A DNA stretch of 64,000 bases from Flavobacterium sp. ZT3R18. GTDB taxonomy: Bacteria > Bacteroidota > Bacteroidia > Flavobacteriales > Flavobacteriaceae. Below, in pieces: positions 17,601 through 27,174 of the stretch (its first letter is position 1; every line of letters begins with the position of its first letter). The stretch covers positions 74,705 through 138,704 of the forward strand of contig NZ_VJZS01000005.1 in the NCBI RefSeq assembly GCF_007097385.1. Direction: 5' to 3'. Both the position numbers and the translations under genes were made by a program. Below the pieces are notes generated by a model that saw nothing but the letters and a program-made list of their open reading frames with translations, did no database searches and was not told the DNA's origin.

Positions 17601-19004
17601 TTATCGATTACTCCCCCCAGAGATTATATTAAATCCTATTTGAAAGGACAGAGCATTTGCCTTGGCGAGATCCGTATAAGCCAAAAGATTATCAGCGAGT
17701 ACATAAAAATTTGCAATCCCAATTTTAGTGTACAATCCTAAACCAATATTTTTATAAGAATAAGAATCTAATGTATATGTTGCTTTCATTTGTAACCCAT
17801 TGAAAAACCTTCTTCTATAATAAGCTGTCAAAGCCATCATAGGCGCTCTTGGAGTAGACATAGAAAAAAGCTGAGCTCCAACGGCGCTTCTATACCAAGA
17901 ATCTTCATCGGTATCACAATTGCATTCCGTTTGCCTTTCTTCCTCGAATGAATATTGATAGGAAGAATAAAACTTTAATGGTCGCTGTGTTGCATAAGCT
18001 GTATATAATGTGTCTAACGGAATTGCATCTTTAAAATCTTGATAGGCACTGTTTATCGAGCCATTAGAATTAAAATCGGTAATGACACCTTTAAAATCAT
18101 AATTCCCCTTCAAAGTATAACTTTTTACTTCCTGTGTGTGTTTTATATATCCAATATCTACTAAACTAGCAGTAATCTGAATATTTTTTTTCGGATAATA
18201 GGTTAAACCAACATCAAAACCCAATCCTAAATTCCCTCCTAAAAGTGCTTTCTGCTTCACATCTTCTACCATATCACTTCCAAAATCACCATCATAATTT
18301 TCGTCTAGATACTTTGCAGCTCCCGAAGTATTCAGTGTTAAATTGGATCGGATAGACTGATCGTAGATTAAATTTTTGCCTTGTACCGTGTGAAAATAAC
18401 CTGAATTATGAGTTGATGTAGCATTAAAAATACTGGAATAAATTTTCCCTCGTACTCCAAAAGTCATTTTTTTATTGATTGGTTTATTGAATCCAATATG
18501 AAGCACCGATAATAATTCGGCTTTCACACTCAAATCGCCCAGATTAAATGATTTCCCAACATAATCTTTATTCCCATAAACACTCAATATTGCAATGTCT
18601 GTTGGAATGTAAATAAACGAATCAAACTCTTGATACATCCCAAAAGAAACATACGATCTATCCTCCGGCTCCCCTATTCTAAATCCTGCACTAAACAGTT
18701 CTAATTGCTGATTGGCCGTAACATAATCATTCCTATTTGTTTTTGCAATTACCTCTTTTATCTTGGTGTTAAAATCGACTCCATTATTAGCAAACAAATC
18801 ATAGGCATTGATGCCTTTAGAACCAATATTAGCCGAAATACCAGATAATAATGGCACGCCAAGAAACCATTTGTATTTTACATCAGCTCCGGGATTTGTC
18901 AATAATGATTGAGGTAATGGAGTGAAATTATATAATATTTCTTTGTTTTGAGAGGAACAATAGAAAGAAACAGACAGGTATAAAAGGATTACTATTTTTC
19001 TCAT
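17601..19004 (-). CDS. DUF5723-family outer-membrane beta-barrel protein
   Basis: A 467-residue protein with a signal peptide (residues 1-18, SVSFYCSSQ). The rest is alternating amphipathic strands typical of an outer-membrane barrel, e.g. FGVRGKIYSSIFNATS and YYRRRFFNGLQMKATYTLDS. The start (FTPLPQSLLTNPGADVKYKWFLGVP) and general pattern fit DUF5723. Function is not known. Its start overlaps the end of the upstream lipoprotein gene by 4 bp, so the two are translationally coupled and probably act together in the outer membrane. Confidence 0.8.
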   Translation of the reverse strand: MRKIVILLYLSVSFYCSSQNKEILYNFTPLPQSLLTNPGADVKYKWFLGVPLLSGISANIGSKGINAYDLFANNGVDFNTKIKEVIAKTNRNDYVTANQQLELFSAGFRIGEPEDRSYVSFGMYQEFDSFIYIPTDIAILSVYGNKDYVGKSFNLGDLSVKAELLSVLHIGFNKPINKKMTFGVRGKIYSSIFNATSTHNSGYFHTVQGKNLIYDQSIRSNLTLNTSGAAKYLDENYDGDFGSDMVEDVKQKALLGGNLGLGFDVGLTYYPKKNIQITASLVDIGYIKHTQEVKSYTLKGNYDFKGVITDFNSNGSINSAYQDFKDAIPLDTLYTAYATQRPLKFYSSYQYSFEEERQTECNCDTDEDSWYRSAVGAQLFSMSTPRAPMMALTAYYRRRFFNGLQMKATYTLDSYSYKNIGLGLYTKIGIANFYVLADNLLAYTDLAKANALSFQIGFNIISGGSNR

Positions 19005-19552
19005 TTCACATCAAAATATGCAGTTATACTTGAGCTTAATTCAACCCTTCCTGTACTATTTGCTGTTAATGGTGGTCCAGCAAGCATCTCAATAGAAAAA
19101 ACCATTTTGGTTGTGTTTTTTAAAATATCGACATTAGTACCCGAAAATATTTCGTTTCTTTCTACCAAAATTTCAGTACCATTAGAGGCTGGTACATTCA
19201 TTGGAGACATACTATAAATAGGCCTATCCATTTTATCCAAAAAAGTAACATTCAAAACATAAGCTCTAGCAATGGTGTTTTTGATTCTAAAATACAAATC
19301 AGCTTTTACCAAATCATTTTCGATAAAAGAAGTAGTGAAAAAATCGACATTAGAGCTATAAGAAAAAACAGATCGCTCTACACCATTTATAACAAAATTT
19401 GGAGCTTTTGCTTCAAAATAGGCTAGATTCGTGGTGAAAACGGGCTGTACATTAAAATCATTAGCTTGATTAAAGTCTAAATCACTACTACACGAAAAAG
19501 AAAGCAACAGTAGTAGAATGCCAATCATTCTTTTAAAAAATGAGTACTTCAT
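19001..19552 (-). CDS. Hypothetical lipoprotein paired with DUF5723 protein
   Basis: A 183-residue protein with a lipoprotein signal (LLLSFSC, lipid-modified Cys21) and a beta-rich mature part (VFTTNLAYFEAKAPNFVING, KADLYFRIKNTIARAYVLNV). No domain recognised. It overlaps the DUF5723 barrel gene by 4 bp; the pair is likely a surface or periplasmic assembly in the outer membrane. Its own promoter should lie in the 125-bp gap upstream, but I see no clear consensus match there. Confidence 0.78.
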   Translation of the reverse strand: MKYSFFKRMIGILLLLLSFSCSSDLDFNQANDFNVQPVFTTNLAYFEAKAPNFVINGVERSVFSYSSNVDFFTTSFIENDLVKADLYFRIKNTIARAYVLNVTFLDKMDRPIYSMSPMNVPASNGTEILVERNEIFSGTNVDILKNTTKMVFSIEMLAGPPLTANSTGRVELSSSITAYFDVK

Positions 19553-19677
19553 ATCCTTGTTATTTAGTTATAGAATAGTATTACATACAATCTTGAAACT
19601 AAAATAAAGAAACGACAAATATTCTATTTTATTTAATTTTAATCTGTTTTTTTTAGAGCAACTTGAGTGCTTTTCTT

Positions 19678-20541
19678 TTAGTGAAAATCTCCAAATAATT
19701 TAGAAGCTTCATTATAAGCACTTTCAAAACTCATTGGACTGCAATTGGTATTTTCCTTTTGGACAGTAAAATAGGACAGTAATTTTTCTGTCGGCATATT
19801 ACCCGTCAAATTATCTGTAGCCATAGGACAGCCTCCAAAACCTTGAATGGCACCATCAAAACGATGACAACCTCCCTTATAGGCAGCATCAACTTTTTCA
19901 TACCACTTATCGGGCGTGGTATGCAAATGCGCTCCAAATTCAATTTGAGGATATTGTGGAATCAGACTGGAGAATAAATATTGAATCACATCAGGTGTTG
20001 AGCTACCTACCGTATCCGAAAGGGATAAAATTTTGACACCCATAGCGGCTAATTTTTCGGTCCATTGCGCTACAATCTCCACATTCCAAGGATCTCCATA
20101 CGGGTTTCCAAAACCCATAGAAAGATAAGCAACTACCTCTTTATTGGTTTTATCGGCAATATTTAAAATTTCTTGCAGAGTTACCAAAGACTCCGCAATG
20201 GTTTTATGCGTATTTCGCATTTGGAAATTCTCTGAAATCGAAAAAGGAAATCCTAAATACTGAATTGCATTATGTTGTGAAGCCAGAGTTGCTCCTTGCG
20301 TATTGGCTATAATGGCCAATAACTTGCTTCGGGTTTGAGATAAATCAAGTTGTTCTAAAACGGCAGCAGTATCTTGCATTTGAGGAATGGCTTTTGCCGA
20401 AACAAAACTTCCAAAATCAATAGAATCAAAACCAACACGCAATAAGGACTGAATGTACGCTACCTTTCTTTGGGTAGGAATAAATGATTTTATGCCTTGC
20501 ATAGCATCTCGTGGGCATTCGATAATTTTTATTGGCTTCAT
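19678..20541 (-). CDS. Hydroxymethylglutaryl-CoA lyase-like enzyme
   Basis: A 287-residue DRE-TIM metallolyase. The N-terminus KIIECPRDAMQGIKSFIPTQRKVAYI corresponds to the E-x-PRDGLQ motif of HMG-CoA lyases, here with Ala-Met. SLSDTVGSSTPDVI, HLHTTPDKWYEKVDAAYKGG and FGGCPMA (catalytic-Cys loop) follow. It would split HMG-CoA to acetoacetate and acetyl-CoA at the end of leucine breakdown. The Asp-Ala-Met substitution in the PRDG(L)Q motif leaves a little doubt about the substrate. Start at 20541 preferred over 20550. Confidence 0.85.
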   Translation of the reverse strand: MKPIKIIECPRDAMQGIKSFIPTQRKVAYIQSLLRVGFDSIDFGSFVSAKAIPQMQDTAAVLEQLDLSQTRSKLLAIIANTQGATLASQHNAIQYLGFPFSISENFQMRNTHKTIAESLVTLQEILNIADKTNKEVVAYLSMGFGNPYGDPWNVEIVAQWTEKLAAMGVKILSLSDTVGSSTPDVIQYLFSSLIPQYPQIEFGAHLHTTPDKWYEKVDAAYKGGCHRFDGAIQGFGGCPMATDNLTGNMPTEKLLSYFTVQKENTNCSPMSFESAYNEASKLFGDFH

Positions 20542-20599
20542 AACCACCAAATGTATAAAAAAGGTTTTGACTTACAAAGAAAGAAAATTCATCATCCTA

Positions 20600-21619
20600 C
20601 TATTTTTTTGACAAAATTGCCTTATTGATTTTCTTTATCAATGCAGGTCCTTCATAAATAAAACCAGTGTACAACTGAATTAAACTTGCTCCCGCTTCTA
20701 ATTTTTCTAAGGCATCTTCGGCAGAATGTATTCCTCCCACTCCAATAATAGGAAATGATTTATTACTCTTTTGAGAAAGAAAACGAATTACCTCGGTAGA
20801 ACGTTTTGTCAAAGGTTTTCCAGACAATCCACCCATTTCTGTTTTTGCTTCCGATTGCAATCCTTCACGAGAAATAGTCGTATTGGTTGCGATTACACCC
20901 GCAATTTTTGTTTCATTAACAATATCAATAATATCCAACAATTGGTCATCCGTAAGATCGGGAGCAATTTTTAGTAACACTGGCTTTTGCTTTGGCTTAG
21001 CCAAATTCTTATTTTGCAAGGTTTGCAACAATTGGGTAAGCGGTTCTTTATCCTGTAATGCTCTCAAATTTGGAGTGTTGGGAGAGCTCACGTTTACTAC
21101 AAAATAATCTACATAATCGTATAAAGCGTCAAAGCAAATCTCGTAATCTGATGTCGCTTCTTCATTTGGAGTCAATTTATTTTTGCCAATATTACCTCCT
21201 ATAAGAACACCCTTATTTTTCTTTAATCGTTCTACCGCTTCTTGAACTCCTCCGTTATTAAACCCCATTCTATTGATAATAGCCGAATCTGCTTTAAGAC
21301 GAAACAAACGTTTTTTAGGGTTTCCTTCTTGTCCTTTTGGTGTGAGTGTTCCTATTTCTATAAATCCAAAACCTAGATTAGAAAGCTCTTGATACAAAGA
21401 AGCATCTTTGTCAAATCCAGCTGCTAAACCAACCGGGTTTTTAAATTTTAAACCAAAAACCTCCGTCTCTAATCTTTTATCATTGACTTCATATAGTGAT
21501 TTAAAAAGAGTTGGGAATCCCGGTATTTTAGATACCGTTCTTATCAAGGAGAAAGTAAAATAATGCACTTTTTCAGGATCAAAACAAAAAAGTATAGGAC
21601 GAATAAAAAACTTGTACAT
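20600..21619 (-). CDS. pyrD: Dihydroorotate dehydrogenase (quinone), class 2
   Basis: A 339-residue class 2 enzyme that oxidises dihydroorotate to orotate and passes electrons to quinone at the inner membrane. The N-terminal amphipathic membrane helices ([21 protein letters not shown]), which mark class 2, are present. The FMN-barrel signatures are [29 protein letters not shown] (catalytic Ser) and [20 protein letters not shown]. Length matches E. coli PyrD (336). It lies 58 bp upstream of the HMG-CoA-lyase-like gene on the same strand. Confidence 0.96.
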   Translation of the reverse strand: MYKFFIRPILFCFDPEKVHYFTFSLIRTVSKIPGFPTLFKSLYEVNDKRLETEVFGLKFKNPVGLAAGFDKDASLYQELSNLGFGFIEIGTLTPKGQEGNPKKRLFRLKADSAIINRMGFNNGGVQEAVERLKKNKGVLIGGNIGKNKLTPNEEATSDYEICFDALYDYVDYFVVNVSSPNTPNLRALQDKEPLTQLLQTLQNKNLAKPKQKPVLLKIAPDLTDDQLLDIIDIVNETKIAGVIATNTTISREGLQSEAKTEMGGLSGKPLTKRSTEVIRFLSQKSNKSFPIIGVGGIHSAEDALEKLEAGASLIQLYTGFIYEGPALIKKINKAILSKK

Positions 21620-22013
21620 GGTTCAAATATTGATTTGCACAAAAGTAAAGAATAGTTTTTAGTTTTTAGGTATGGATTACCCTTAAAGCATTTCAATTTT
21701 TAAATAGTTGGTCTTTTAATTTATTTTATATGACTATCCGTTAAGTAGACCATGATTGATTTTCTTTACACAGATTCCACAAATTTCCACAGATTAATTT
21801 GTAGAAATTTGTGGAATCTGTGTAAAAAAAATACATTCAAATTTCTACGTTTATTTAATAATTGGCCTATTAATCTTATTGGCATTAGTTGCGGACACAC
21901 ATATTATTTTATTTAGATACAGAACAATTTGATTGAGAATTATATTTTTAACAAAAAGAAAAATCGACGCTCTGGAGTGTCTATTTTTCTTTTCAATCAA
22001 AGATTTCGAAAAT
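21620..22013. repeat. 394-bp gap with a 22-bp perfect inverted repeat (21765-21826)
   Basis: No gene is supported here. Arms 21765-21786 and 21805-21826 (TTTACACAGATTCCACAAAT core) pair perfectly over 22 bp around an 18-nt loop, and A8 follows the right arm. A TACTTTTG box at 21640-21647 (minus strand) is a candidate pyrD -7 element. The hairpin belongs in style to the other ACACGAATT / ACACTAATT palindromes of the window. Confidence 0.8.
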
Positions 22014-22553
22014 TTACTTAGCCATAGCCGCATTAATTACAGCTCTATCAACATATTGATGTACTTCGTCAATTTTGTCATTGCCATCAAAATGGAAATC
22101 AGTATGTATCCATTGCGTCATCGATTTCCCCCCTTTGTATTTGGCTGTTGTTTTATACCATGCCAATAACCAAATTCCTTTAGTTTTTACATTTTCCAGA
22201 CTGTTCACTTTTATGGGCAACCAAATATCATTTTCGAAAGTGATGGTTTCAATCACATTTGCTCTTCTGTCTCTCCAGTATTTATCAATGGCGGGTTTCC
22301 CAATTAAGCTATCGCCACTGTTCCAATAATATTTAGCATTGTCGGAGTAATTGGACATCCAGGTATCCATATCTCCTTTTTCTAAAGCTGCTAGACTTTT
22401 TTTGCCCTTCTCAGTATATTTAGGGTCGGCAAATTCGGCGGGTTTACTTATGGTATCAACAGAAGCGGATTCTGCTTTCTTTTCGGCAGTTTCTTCTTTC
22501 TTGCAGCTTACAAATACTGAAGCGCACAAAACAAATAAAAAAATCTTTCTCAT
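22014..22553 (-). CDS. NTF2-like (SnoaL-type) lipoprotein
   Basis: A 179-residue protein from the ATG at 22553, with a lipoprotein signal (CASVFVSC, Cys17) and a linker rich in Glu/Lys. The NTF2/SnoaL-like cone fold covers about residues 45-179: SLAALEKGDMDTWMSNYSDN, YYWNSGDSLIGKPAIDKYW, and strands GIWLLAWYKTTAKYKGG and DFHFDGNDKIDEVHQYVD. Members bind small ligands or act as simple enzymes; nothing indicates which. The gene stands alone. Confidence 0.82.
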   Translation of the reverse strand: MRKIFLFVLCASVFVSCKKEETAEKKAESASVDTISKPAEFADPKYTEKGKKSLAALEKGDMDTWMSNYSDNAKYYWNSGDSLIGKPAIDKYWRDRRANVIETITFENDIWLPIKVNSLENVKTKGIWLLAWYKTTAKYKGGKSMTQWIHTDFHFDGNDKIDEVHQYVDRAVINAAMAK

Positions 22554-22919
22554 AGTTTTAAACATTTAAATTAATATTAAAAAATAGTTTGATTTTCGGA
22601 CTAACAAAAATTTTACACGAATTTCACGAATTAACACGAATTCCGGATCAAAATTGAATCTGATTTCAAAAAAAAACAATTTCACAATGCAATTTGTGCA
22701 AATTTGTGTAATTCGTGTCTGCTTTCCTTTAAATCCTACGTTAATTTTGTGTAGGCTGAATAGTAACAAAAATTGTTTGATTTTCGGCTAAGTCTTATTT
22801 TGAAAAGGAGCATAAATTTAACCATAAAAAACATACCATCAATTAAATACGAATAAAAATAATTATAAAACACTAAACATCAGTAACTTTACTCTACATC
22901 TTCATTAAATTCAAGACCA
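22554..22919. repeat. 366-bp gap with imperfect palindrome and direct repeats
   Basis: No gene seen. TTTGATTTTCGG with flanking AACAAAAA occurs at about 22588-22611 and again at 22764-22790. Between them is an imperfect palindrome: ACACGAATTTCACGAATTAA (22614-22633) against AATTTGTGTAATTCGTGT (22701-22718). The layout, a palindromic core between short direct repeats, resembles a dispersed repeat element. Confidence 0.55.
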
Positions 22920-22925
22920 TTGAAA

Positions 22926-23561
22926 ATGTATAAAAACAAACTTAAAGACAGGAAAGAAGCTGGCATTTTGCTTTCGGAAAAACTAAAAAAGAACCAAGAT
23001 GGTAACTCCATAGTTCTCGCCATTCCTAGAGGTGGAGTCCCTGTAGGCTATGAAATTGCCCAAAAGTTACATCTTCCCTTAGACATTATTCTTTCAAAAA
23101 AAATAGGTCATCCTATGAATAAAGAATTTGCCATTGGAGCAATGACTATAGATACAACAATAATAGACGAGCATCCGGGCATTCCCGAACAATATATAAC
23201 CGATGAAATTATTCGGCTAAAAAAATTATTACGAGAAAAACACCAGCTTTATATGGGTAATCGCGAACCGTTAGCTGTAAAAGGCAAAAATGTGATTGTG
23301 GTGGATGACGGCATTGCAACTGGCAATACTTTATTAGCATGTATTAGCATGTTGAGAAAAAGAAAACCAGCAAAAATAATCGTTGCCGTGCCTGTTTTAC
23401 CTTTGGATGTTCTAGAAATATTCAAACAGCAAACGGATGAGTTTGTCTATCTCATTACCTCAAGCAATTTCAGATCCGTTGGCGCATTTTACGACCAATT
23501 TTACCAAGTTGAAGATGACGAAGTAATTCAAATGCTACGAATCATAAACCCTATTGCTTAA
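22926..23561 (+). CDS. Predicted phosphoribosyltransferase
   Basis: A 211-residue type I PRTase-fold protein. The N-terminal part carries AIPRGGVPVGYEIAQKL and ILSKKIGHPMNKEFAIGAM, and the PRPP-binding loop is VIVVDDGIATGNTLLACISML. The family is often fused to, or followed by, a dienelactone-hydrolase-type protein. Here a short remnant of such a protein seems to follow (23577-23693). I chose the ATG at 22926; a TTG two codons earlier is also possible. Substrate base is unknown. Confidence 0.85.
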   Translation: MYKNKLKDRKEAGILLSEKLKKNQDGNSIVLAIPRGGVPVGYEIAQKLHLPLDIILSKKIGHPMNKEFAIGAMTIDTTIIDEHPGIPEQYITDEIIRLKKLLREKHQLYMGNREPLAVKGKNVIVVDDGIATGNTLLACISMLRKRKPAKIIVAVPVLPLDVLEIFKQQTDEFVYLITSSNFRSVGAFYDQFYQVEDDEVIQMLRIINPIA

Positions 23562-23576
23562 AAAAATTACTGCCTC

Positions 23577-23693
23577 ATGAAGAAATCAAATATAGATGTC
23601 TCTTTCTCTACCGTTCCGTTGAAGGGAGATTTGAACATTCTATTTACCGATACCAAAACAGGAAAGCCGAAAACTGCATTTTTGAAAGAGTAG
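23577..23693 (+). pseudogene. 38-codon ORF, probable remnant of a dienelactone-hydrolase-type gene
   Basis: A short ORF starting 15 bp after the phosphoribosyltransferase stop. The sequence NIDVSFSTVPLKGDLNILF resembles the very start of dienelactone/alpha-beta hydrolases (V-x-x-x-x-x-LKGDLxI). It then diverges and stops, with no nucleophile elbow or catalytic residues. Because such hydrolases commonly follow this PRTase family, I read it as a truncated remnant. It could instead be a genuine small protein. Confidence 0.45.
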
Positions 23694-23712
23694 GCATTAA
23701 TAACTTAATACT

Positions 23713-24123
23713 ATGAAAAAGACTCTTATTTTTCTAATCCTTTTGCTTTTTACAGCTAAAGGCTTTAGTCAGACAATTCCAAGCACAGAATTTTCCAAAG
23801 AAGATTATTTGCAAAAAAGTAAAACCCAAAAAACCACTGGCTGGGTATTTCTTTCGGCCGGGGTGGCCATAACTATAGTAGGAGTCATTGGCTTTAGTAA
23901 TACTTATGACGACTGGAGCGACAACTCAACAGACACTTATGGTGTTTTAATTCTTAGCGGCCCGCTCATTGCCTTGGGGAGTATTCCTTTTTTCATAAGC
24001 TCCGGAAGCAATGCGAGAAAAGCGGCAACCCTCTCCTTAAACTACCAACCTATTCTTATTCCCAATCAAGGCTCTTTAGTTCAAAGTTCGCAGCCTTCTT
24101 TATCAATAGCAATCACTTTTTAA
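23713..24123 (+). CDS. Hypothetical membrane protein with signal peptide
   Basis: A 136-residue protein with a signal peptide (IFLILLLFTAKGFSQ, residues 5-19) and two hydrophobic helices: VFLSAGVAITIVGVIGF (about 45-61) and YGVLILSGPLIALGSIPFFI (about 75-94). The tail (ATLSLNYQPILIPNQG) looks like beta strands. No domain recognised; similar small proteins are common in Bacteroidetes. It is followed by a bidirectional terminator shared with carB. Confidence 0.72.
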   Translation: MKKTLIFLILLLFTAKGFSQTIPSTEFSKEDYLQKSKTQKTTGWVFLSAGVAITIVGVIGFSNTYDDWSDNSTDTYGVLILSGPLIALGSIPFFISSGSNARKAATLSLNYQPILIPNQGSLVQSSQPSLSIAITF

Positions 24124-24126
24124 CGT

Positions 24127-24155
24127 AAAAAGCCCCAAAATGGGGCTTTTTCAAT
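24127..24155. terminator. Bidirectional terminator between hypothetical gene and carB
   Basis: 10-bp perfect stem AAAAAGCCCC / GGGGCTTTTT (24127-24136 with 24142-24151), 5-nt loop, A-run on one side and T-run on the other. Confidence 0.93.
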
Positions 24156-24170
24156 ATTATAAATTTAAGT

Positions 24171-27023
24171 TTATTTACTCAAATACATTTTTCTTCTAGA
24201 GTACAATTCGTAGAATTGATCATCCTTTAAGTCATCAATAAACAAAATGCTTTCTCCTGTCGATTTCATTTCTGGTCCTAATGCTTTGTTCACATTATGG
24301 AATTTACTGAAAGAGAAAACCGGTTGCTTGATGGCAAATCCTTTTAACTGTGGGTTAAAGGTAAAATCGGTTACTTTACTATGCCCTAACATTACTTTTG
24401 TTGCATAATTTACATACGGCTCGCCATACGCTTTTGCAATAAAAGGAACCGTTCTAGAAGCTCTAGGATTGGCTTCAATGATATAAACCGTATCGTCTTT
24501 TATAGCAAACTGAATGTTGATTAAACCAACCGTTTTTAGTGCCAAAGCAATATTATGAGTATGATCTTTTATTTGTTGCATCACAAATTCACCCAAGTTA
24601 AATGGTGGCAAAGTCGCATTACTATCACCAGAGTGTACTCCACAAGGCTCGATATGCTCCATTATACCTATGATATAAACATTTTCACCATCACAAATCG
24701 CGTCAGCTTCTGCTTCTATCGCTCCGTCTAGGTAATGATCCAAAAGCAATTTGTTTCCTGGGATCGTTTTCAATAAATTGATTACGTGTTCTTCTAACTC
24801 TTGCTTGTTGATTACGATTTTCATTCCTTGACCTCCTAATACATAAGAAGGACGAATCAATAATGGAAAGTCTAAAGTATCTGCCAAGGCTGAAGCTTCA
24901 TCAGCCGTTTCTGCAATTCCAAATTGTGGAAAAGGAATTTTTAATTCAGTCAACAAATCAGAGAAACGTCCTCTATCTTCGGCTAAATCAAGTGCGTCAA
25001 AACTCGTTCCTATAATTTTAATACCGTACTTAGATAATTTTTCGGCTAATTTAAGAGCCGTCTGACCTCCTAATTGCACAATTACCCCTTCTGGTTTTTC
25101 ATGTTGAATGATGTCGTAAATATGTTCCCAGAAAACCGGTTCAAAATACAATTTATCAGCAGTGTCAAAATCAGTCGAAACCGTTTCTGGATTACAGTTA
25201 ATCATGATAGTTTCATACCCGCACTCTTTGGCGGCAAGCACTCCATGTACACAAGAATAATCAAACTCGATTCCTTGTCCAATTCTATTTGGCCCTGAGC
25301 CTAGAACAATTATTTTCTTTTTATCAGTTACGATACTTTCGTTATCTACATAACGTGTTCCATCAGCTTTTTCTATTTCAGCTTCAAAAGTAGAGTAATA
25401 ATAAGGTGTTTTGGCTTTGAACTCTGCCGCACAGGTATCAACCAATTTAAATACACGGTTGATGTTTTTTGCAGTACGCAAATCGTGAACTTGACTTTCA
25501 AGACAACCCACCATGTGAGCAATTTGTCTATCGGCAAAACCTTTTTGTTTGGCTTCAAGCAACAATTCTCTTGGCAAGGTATCCACTTTATAATTAGAAA
25601 TTTCTTTTTCTAATGTATAAAGCTCTTCGTATTGTTTTAAGAACCACATATCAATTTTTGTGATTTCATGAATGCGACTCAACGGGATTCCCATTGCAAT
25701 AGCATCATAAATCACAAAAACACGATCCCAACTCGCAAAAGTTAGTTTCTCGATAATTTGCTCATAATTTGTATATCCTTTTCCATCGGCACCTAGACCG
25801 TTTCTTTTTATTTCTAATGACTGAGTCGCTTTGTGCAATGCTTCTTGGAACGAACGTCCAATTCCCATCACTTCCCCTACCGATTTCATTTGAAGTCCCA
25901 ACGTTCTGTCGGCACCTTCAAATTTATCAAAGTTCCAACGTGGAATTTTCACAATCACATAATCCAACGTTGGTTCAAAAAGAGCCGAAGTAGATTTTGT
26001 AATTTGATTTTGCAATTCATCTAGATTGTACCCCAAAGCTAACTTAGAAGCAATTTTTGCAATAGGATAACCCGTTGCTTTTGATGCCAATGCTGATGAA
26101 CGAGACACACGAGGATTGATTTCGATAGCTACGATATCTTCTTTTTCGTCTGGAGAAACAGCAAACTGTACATTACATCCTCCAGCAAAGTTCCCGATAC
26201 TTCGCATCATTAATATAGCGTAATCACGTAATTTCTGGAAAGTTTTATCAGACAGCGTCATGGCTGGCGCAACAGTGATTGAATCTCCAGTATGAATTCC
26301 CATTGGATCCATGTTTTCGATAGAACATATAATAACCACATTATCGTTCTTGTCTCTCAATAATTCCAATTCGTATTCTTTCCAACCCATTAAAGCTTTA
26401 TCGATTAAAACTTCGTGAATTGGCGATGCTTCTAAACCTCTAGTTAAAAGCTCATCAAAATCTTCTTTTTTGTAAACAATTGCAGCTCCAGTTCCACCCA
26501 AGGTAAAAGAAGGACGGATTACCAGTGGAAAACCGAACTCTTGCGCAATTTCTTTTCCTTGAAGGTAAGAAGTAGCTGTTTTTGCAGGTGCAGTAGGAAC
26601 ATTTATTCTTTCTAACAATTGTTTAAATTGCTCTCTATCCTCAGTAATATTGATTGCATTCACATCAACCCCAATCAATTTCACTCCAAAATCTTGCCAG
26701 ATTCCTTTTTCATCCGCTTCTAAACACAAGTTCAACGCCGTTTGTCCTCCCATGGTTGGAAGTACCGCATCAATTTGAGGATGCTCTTTTAGGATTTGGA
26801 TGATTGATTTAGTAGTTAAAGGCAATAAATAAACATGATCCGCCATAGAAGGGTCTGTCATAATTGTAGCAGGATTCGAGTTGATCAAGATCACTTCGAT
26901 TCCCTCTTCACGAATAGAACGTGCAGATTGAGAACCCGCATAATCAAATTCACACGCTTGACCAATTACAATTGGACCTGAACCTATTATTAAAACCGAC
27001 TTTATAGATGTATCTTTTGGCAT
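24171..27023 (-). CDS. carB: Carbamoyl-phosphate synthase large subunit, without MGS domain
   Basis: A 950-residue CarB. Duplicated ATP-grasp halves are visible: IGSGPIVIGQACEFDYAGSQ and later LGSGPNRIGQGIEFDYSC; PLVIRPSFTLGGTG and PLLIRPSYVLGGQG. It makes carbamoyl phosphate for pyrimidines and arginine with the CarA glutaminase, which is not in this window. The protein ends at FYELYSRRKMYLSK, just after the second synthase half, so the C-terminal allosteric MGS domain present in E. coli CarB (1073 residues) is absent. Start at 27023 (MPKDTSIKSVLIIGSG) preferred over 27056. Confidence 0.95.
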   Translation of the reverse strand: MPKDTSIKSVLIIGSGPIVIGQACEFDYAGSQSARSIREEGIEVILINSNPATIMTDPSMADHVYLLPLTTKSIIQILKEHPQIDAVLPTMGGQTALNLCLEADEKGIWQDFGVKLIGVDVNAINITEDREQFKQLLERINVPTAPAKTATSYLQGKEIAQEFGFPLVIRPSFTLGGTGAAIVYKKEDFDELLTRGLEASPIHEVLIDKALMGWKEYELELLRDKNDNVVIICSIENMDPMGIHTGDSITVAPAMTLSDKTFQKLRDYAILMMRSIGNFAGGCNVQFAVSPDEKEDIVAIEINPRVSRSSALASKATGYPIAKIASKLALGYNLDELQNQITKSTSALFEPTLDYVIVKIPRWNFDKFEGADRTLGLQMKSVGEVMGIGRSFQEALHKATQSLEIKRNGLGADGKGYTNYEQIIEKLTFASWDRVFVIYDAIAMGIPLSRIHEITKIDMWFLKQYEELYTLEKEISNYKVDTLPRELLLEAKQKGFADRQIAHMVGCLESQVHDLRTAKNINRVFKLVDTCAAEFKAKTPYYYSTFEAEIEKADGTRYVDNESIVTDKKKIIVLGSGPNRIGQGIEFDYSCVHGVLAAKECGYETIMINCNPETVSTDFDTADKLYFEPVFWEHIYDIIQHEKPEGVIVQLGGQTALKLAEKLSKYGIKIIGTSFDALDLAEDRGRFSDLLTELKIPFPQFGIAETADEASALADTLDFPLLIRPSYVLGGQGMKIVINKQELEEHVINLLKTIPGNKLLLDHYLDGAIEAEADAICDGENVYIIGIMEHIEPCGVHSGDSNATLPPFNLGEFVMQQIKDHTHNIALALKTVGLINIQFAIKDDTVYIIEANPRASRTVPFIAKAYGEPYVNYATKVMLGHSKVTDFTFNPQLKGFAIKQPVFSFSKFHNVNKALGPEMKSTGESILFIDDLKDDQFYELYSRRKMYLSK

Positions 27024-27126
27024 TTTATTATATATTGTAGTTATTATTTTTATCACTTAAAGCTTGAAGTTTGTTACATTCTTCAAATCTTAACTTAAAA
27101 AGTTCATTACCGCTTGGGTATAAAAA

Positions 27127-27157
27127 AAGGCGATACTAAAAAAAAGTAACGCCTTAT
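27127..27157 (-). terminator. Terminator of rpmH
   Basis: Stem AAGGCGATAC (27127-27136) with GTAACGCCTT (27146-27155), one internal mismatch. On the minus strand it is followed by U7 (27122-27128). Confidence 0.8.
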
Positions 27158-27174
27158 TTATGTTTATACAAACA

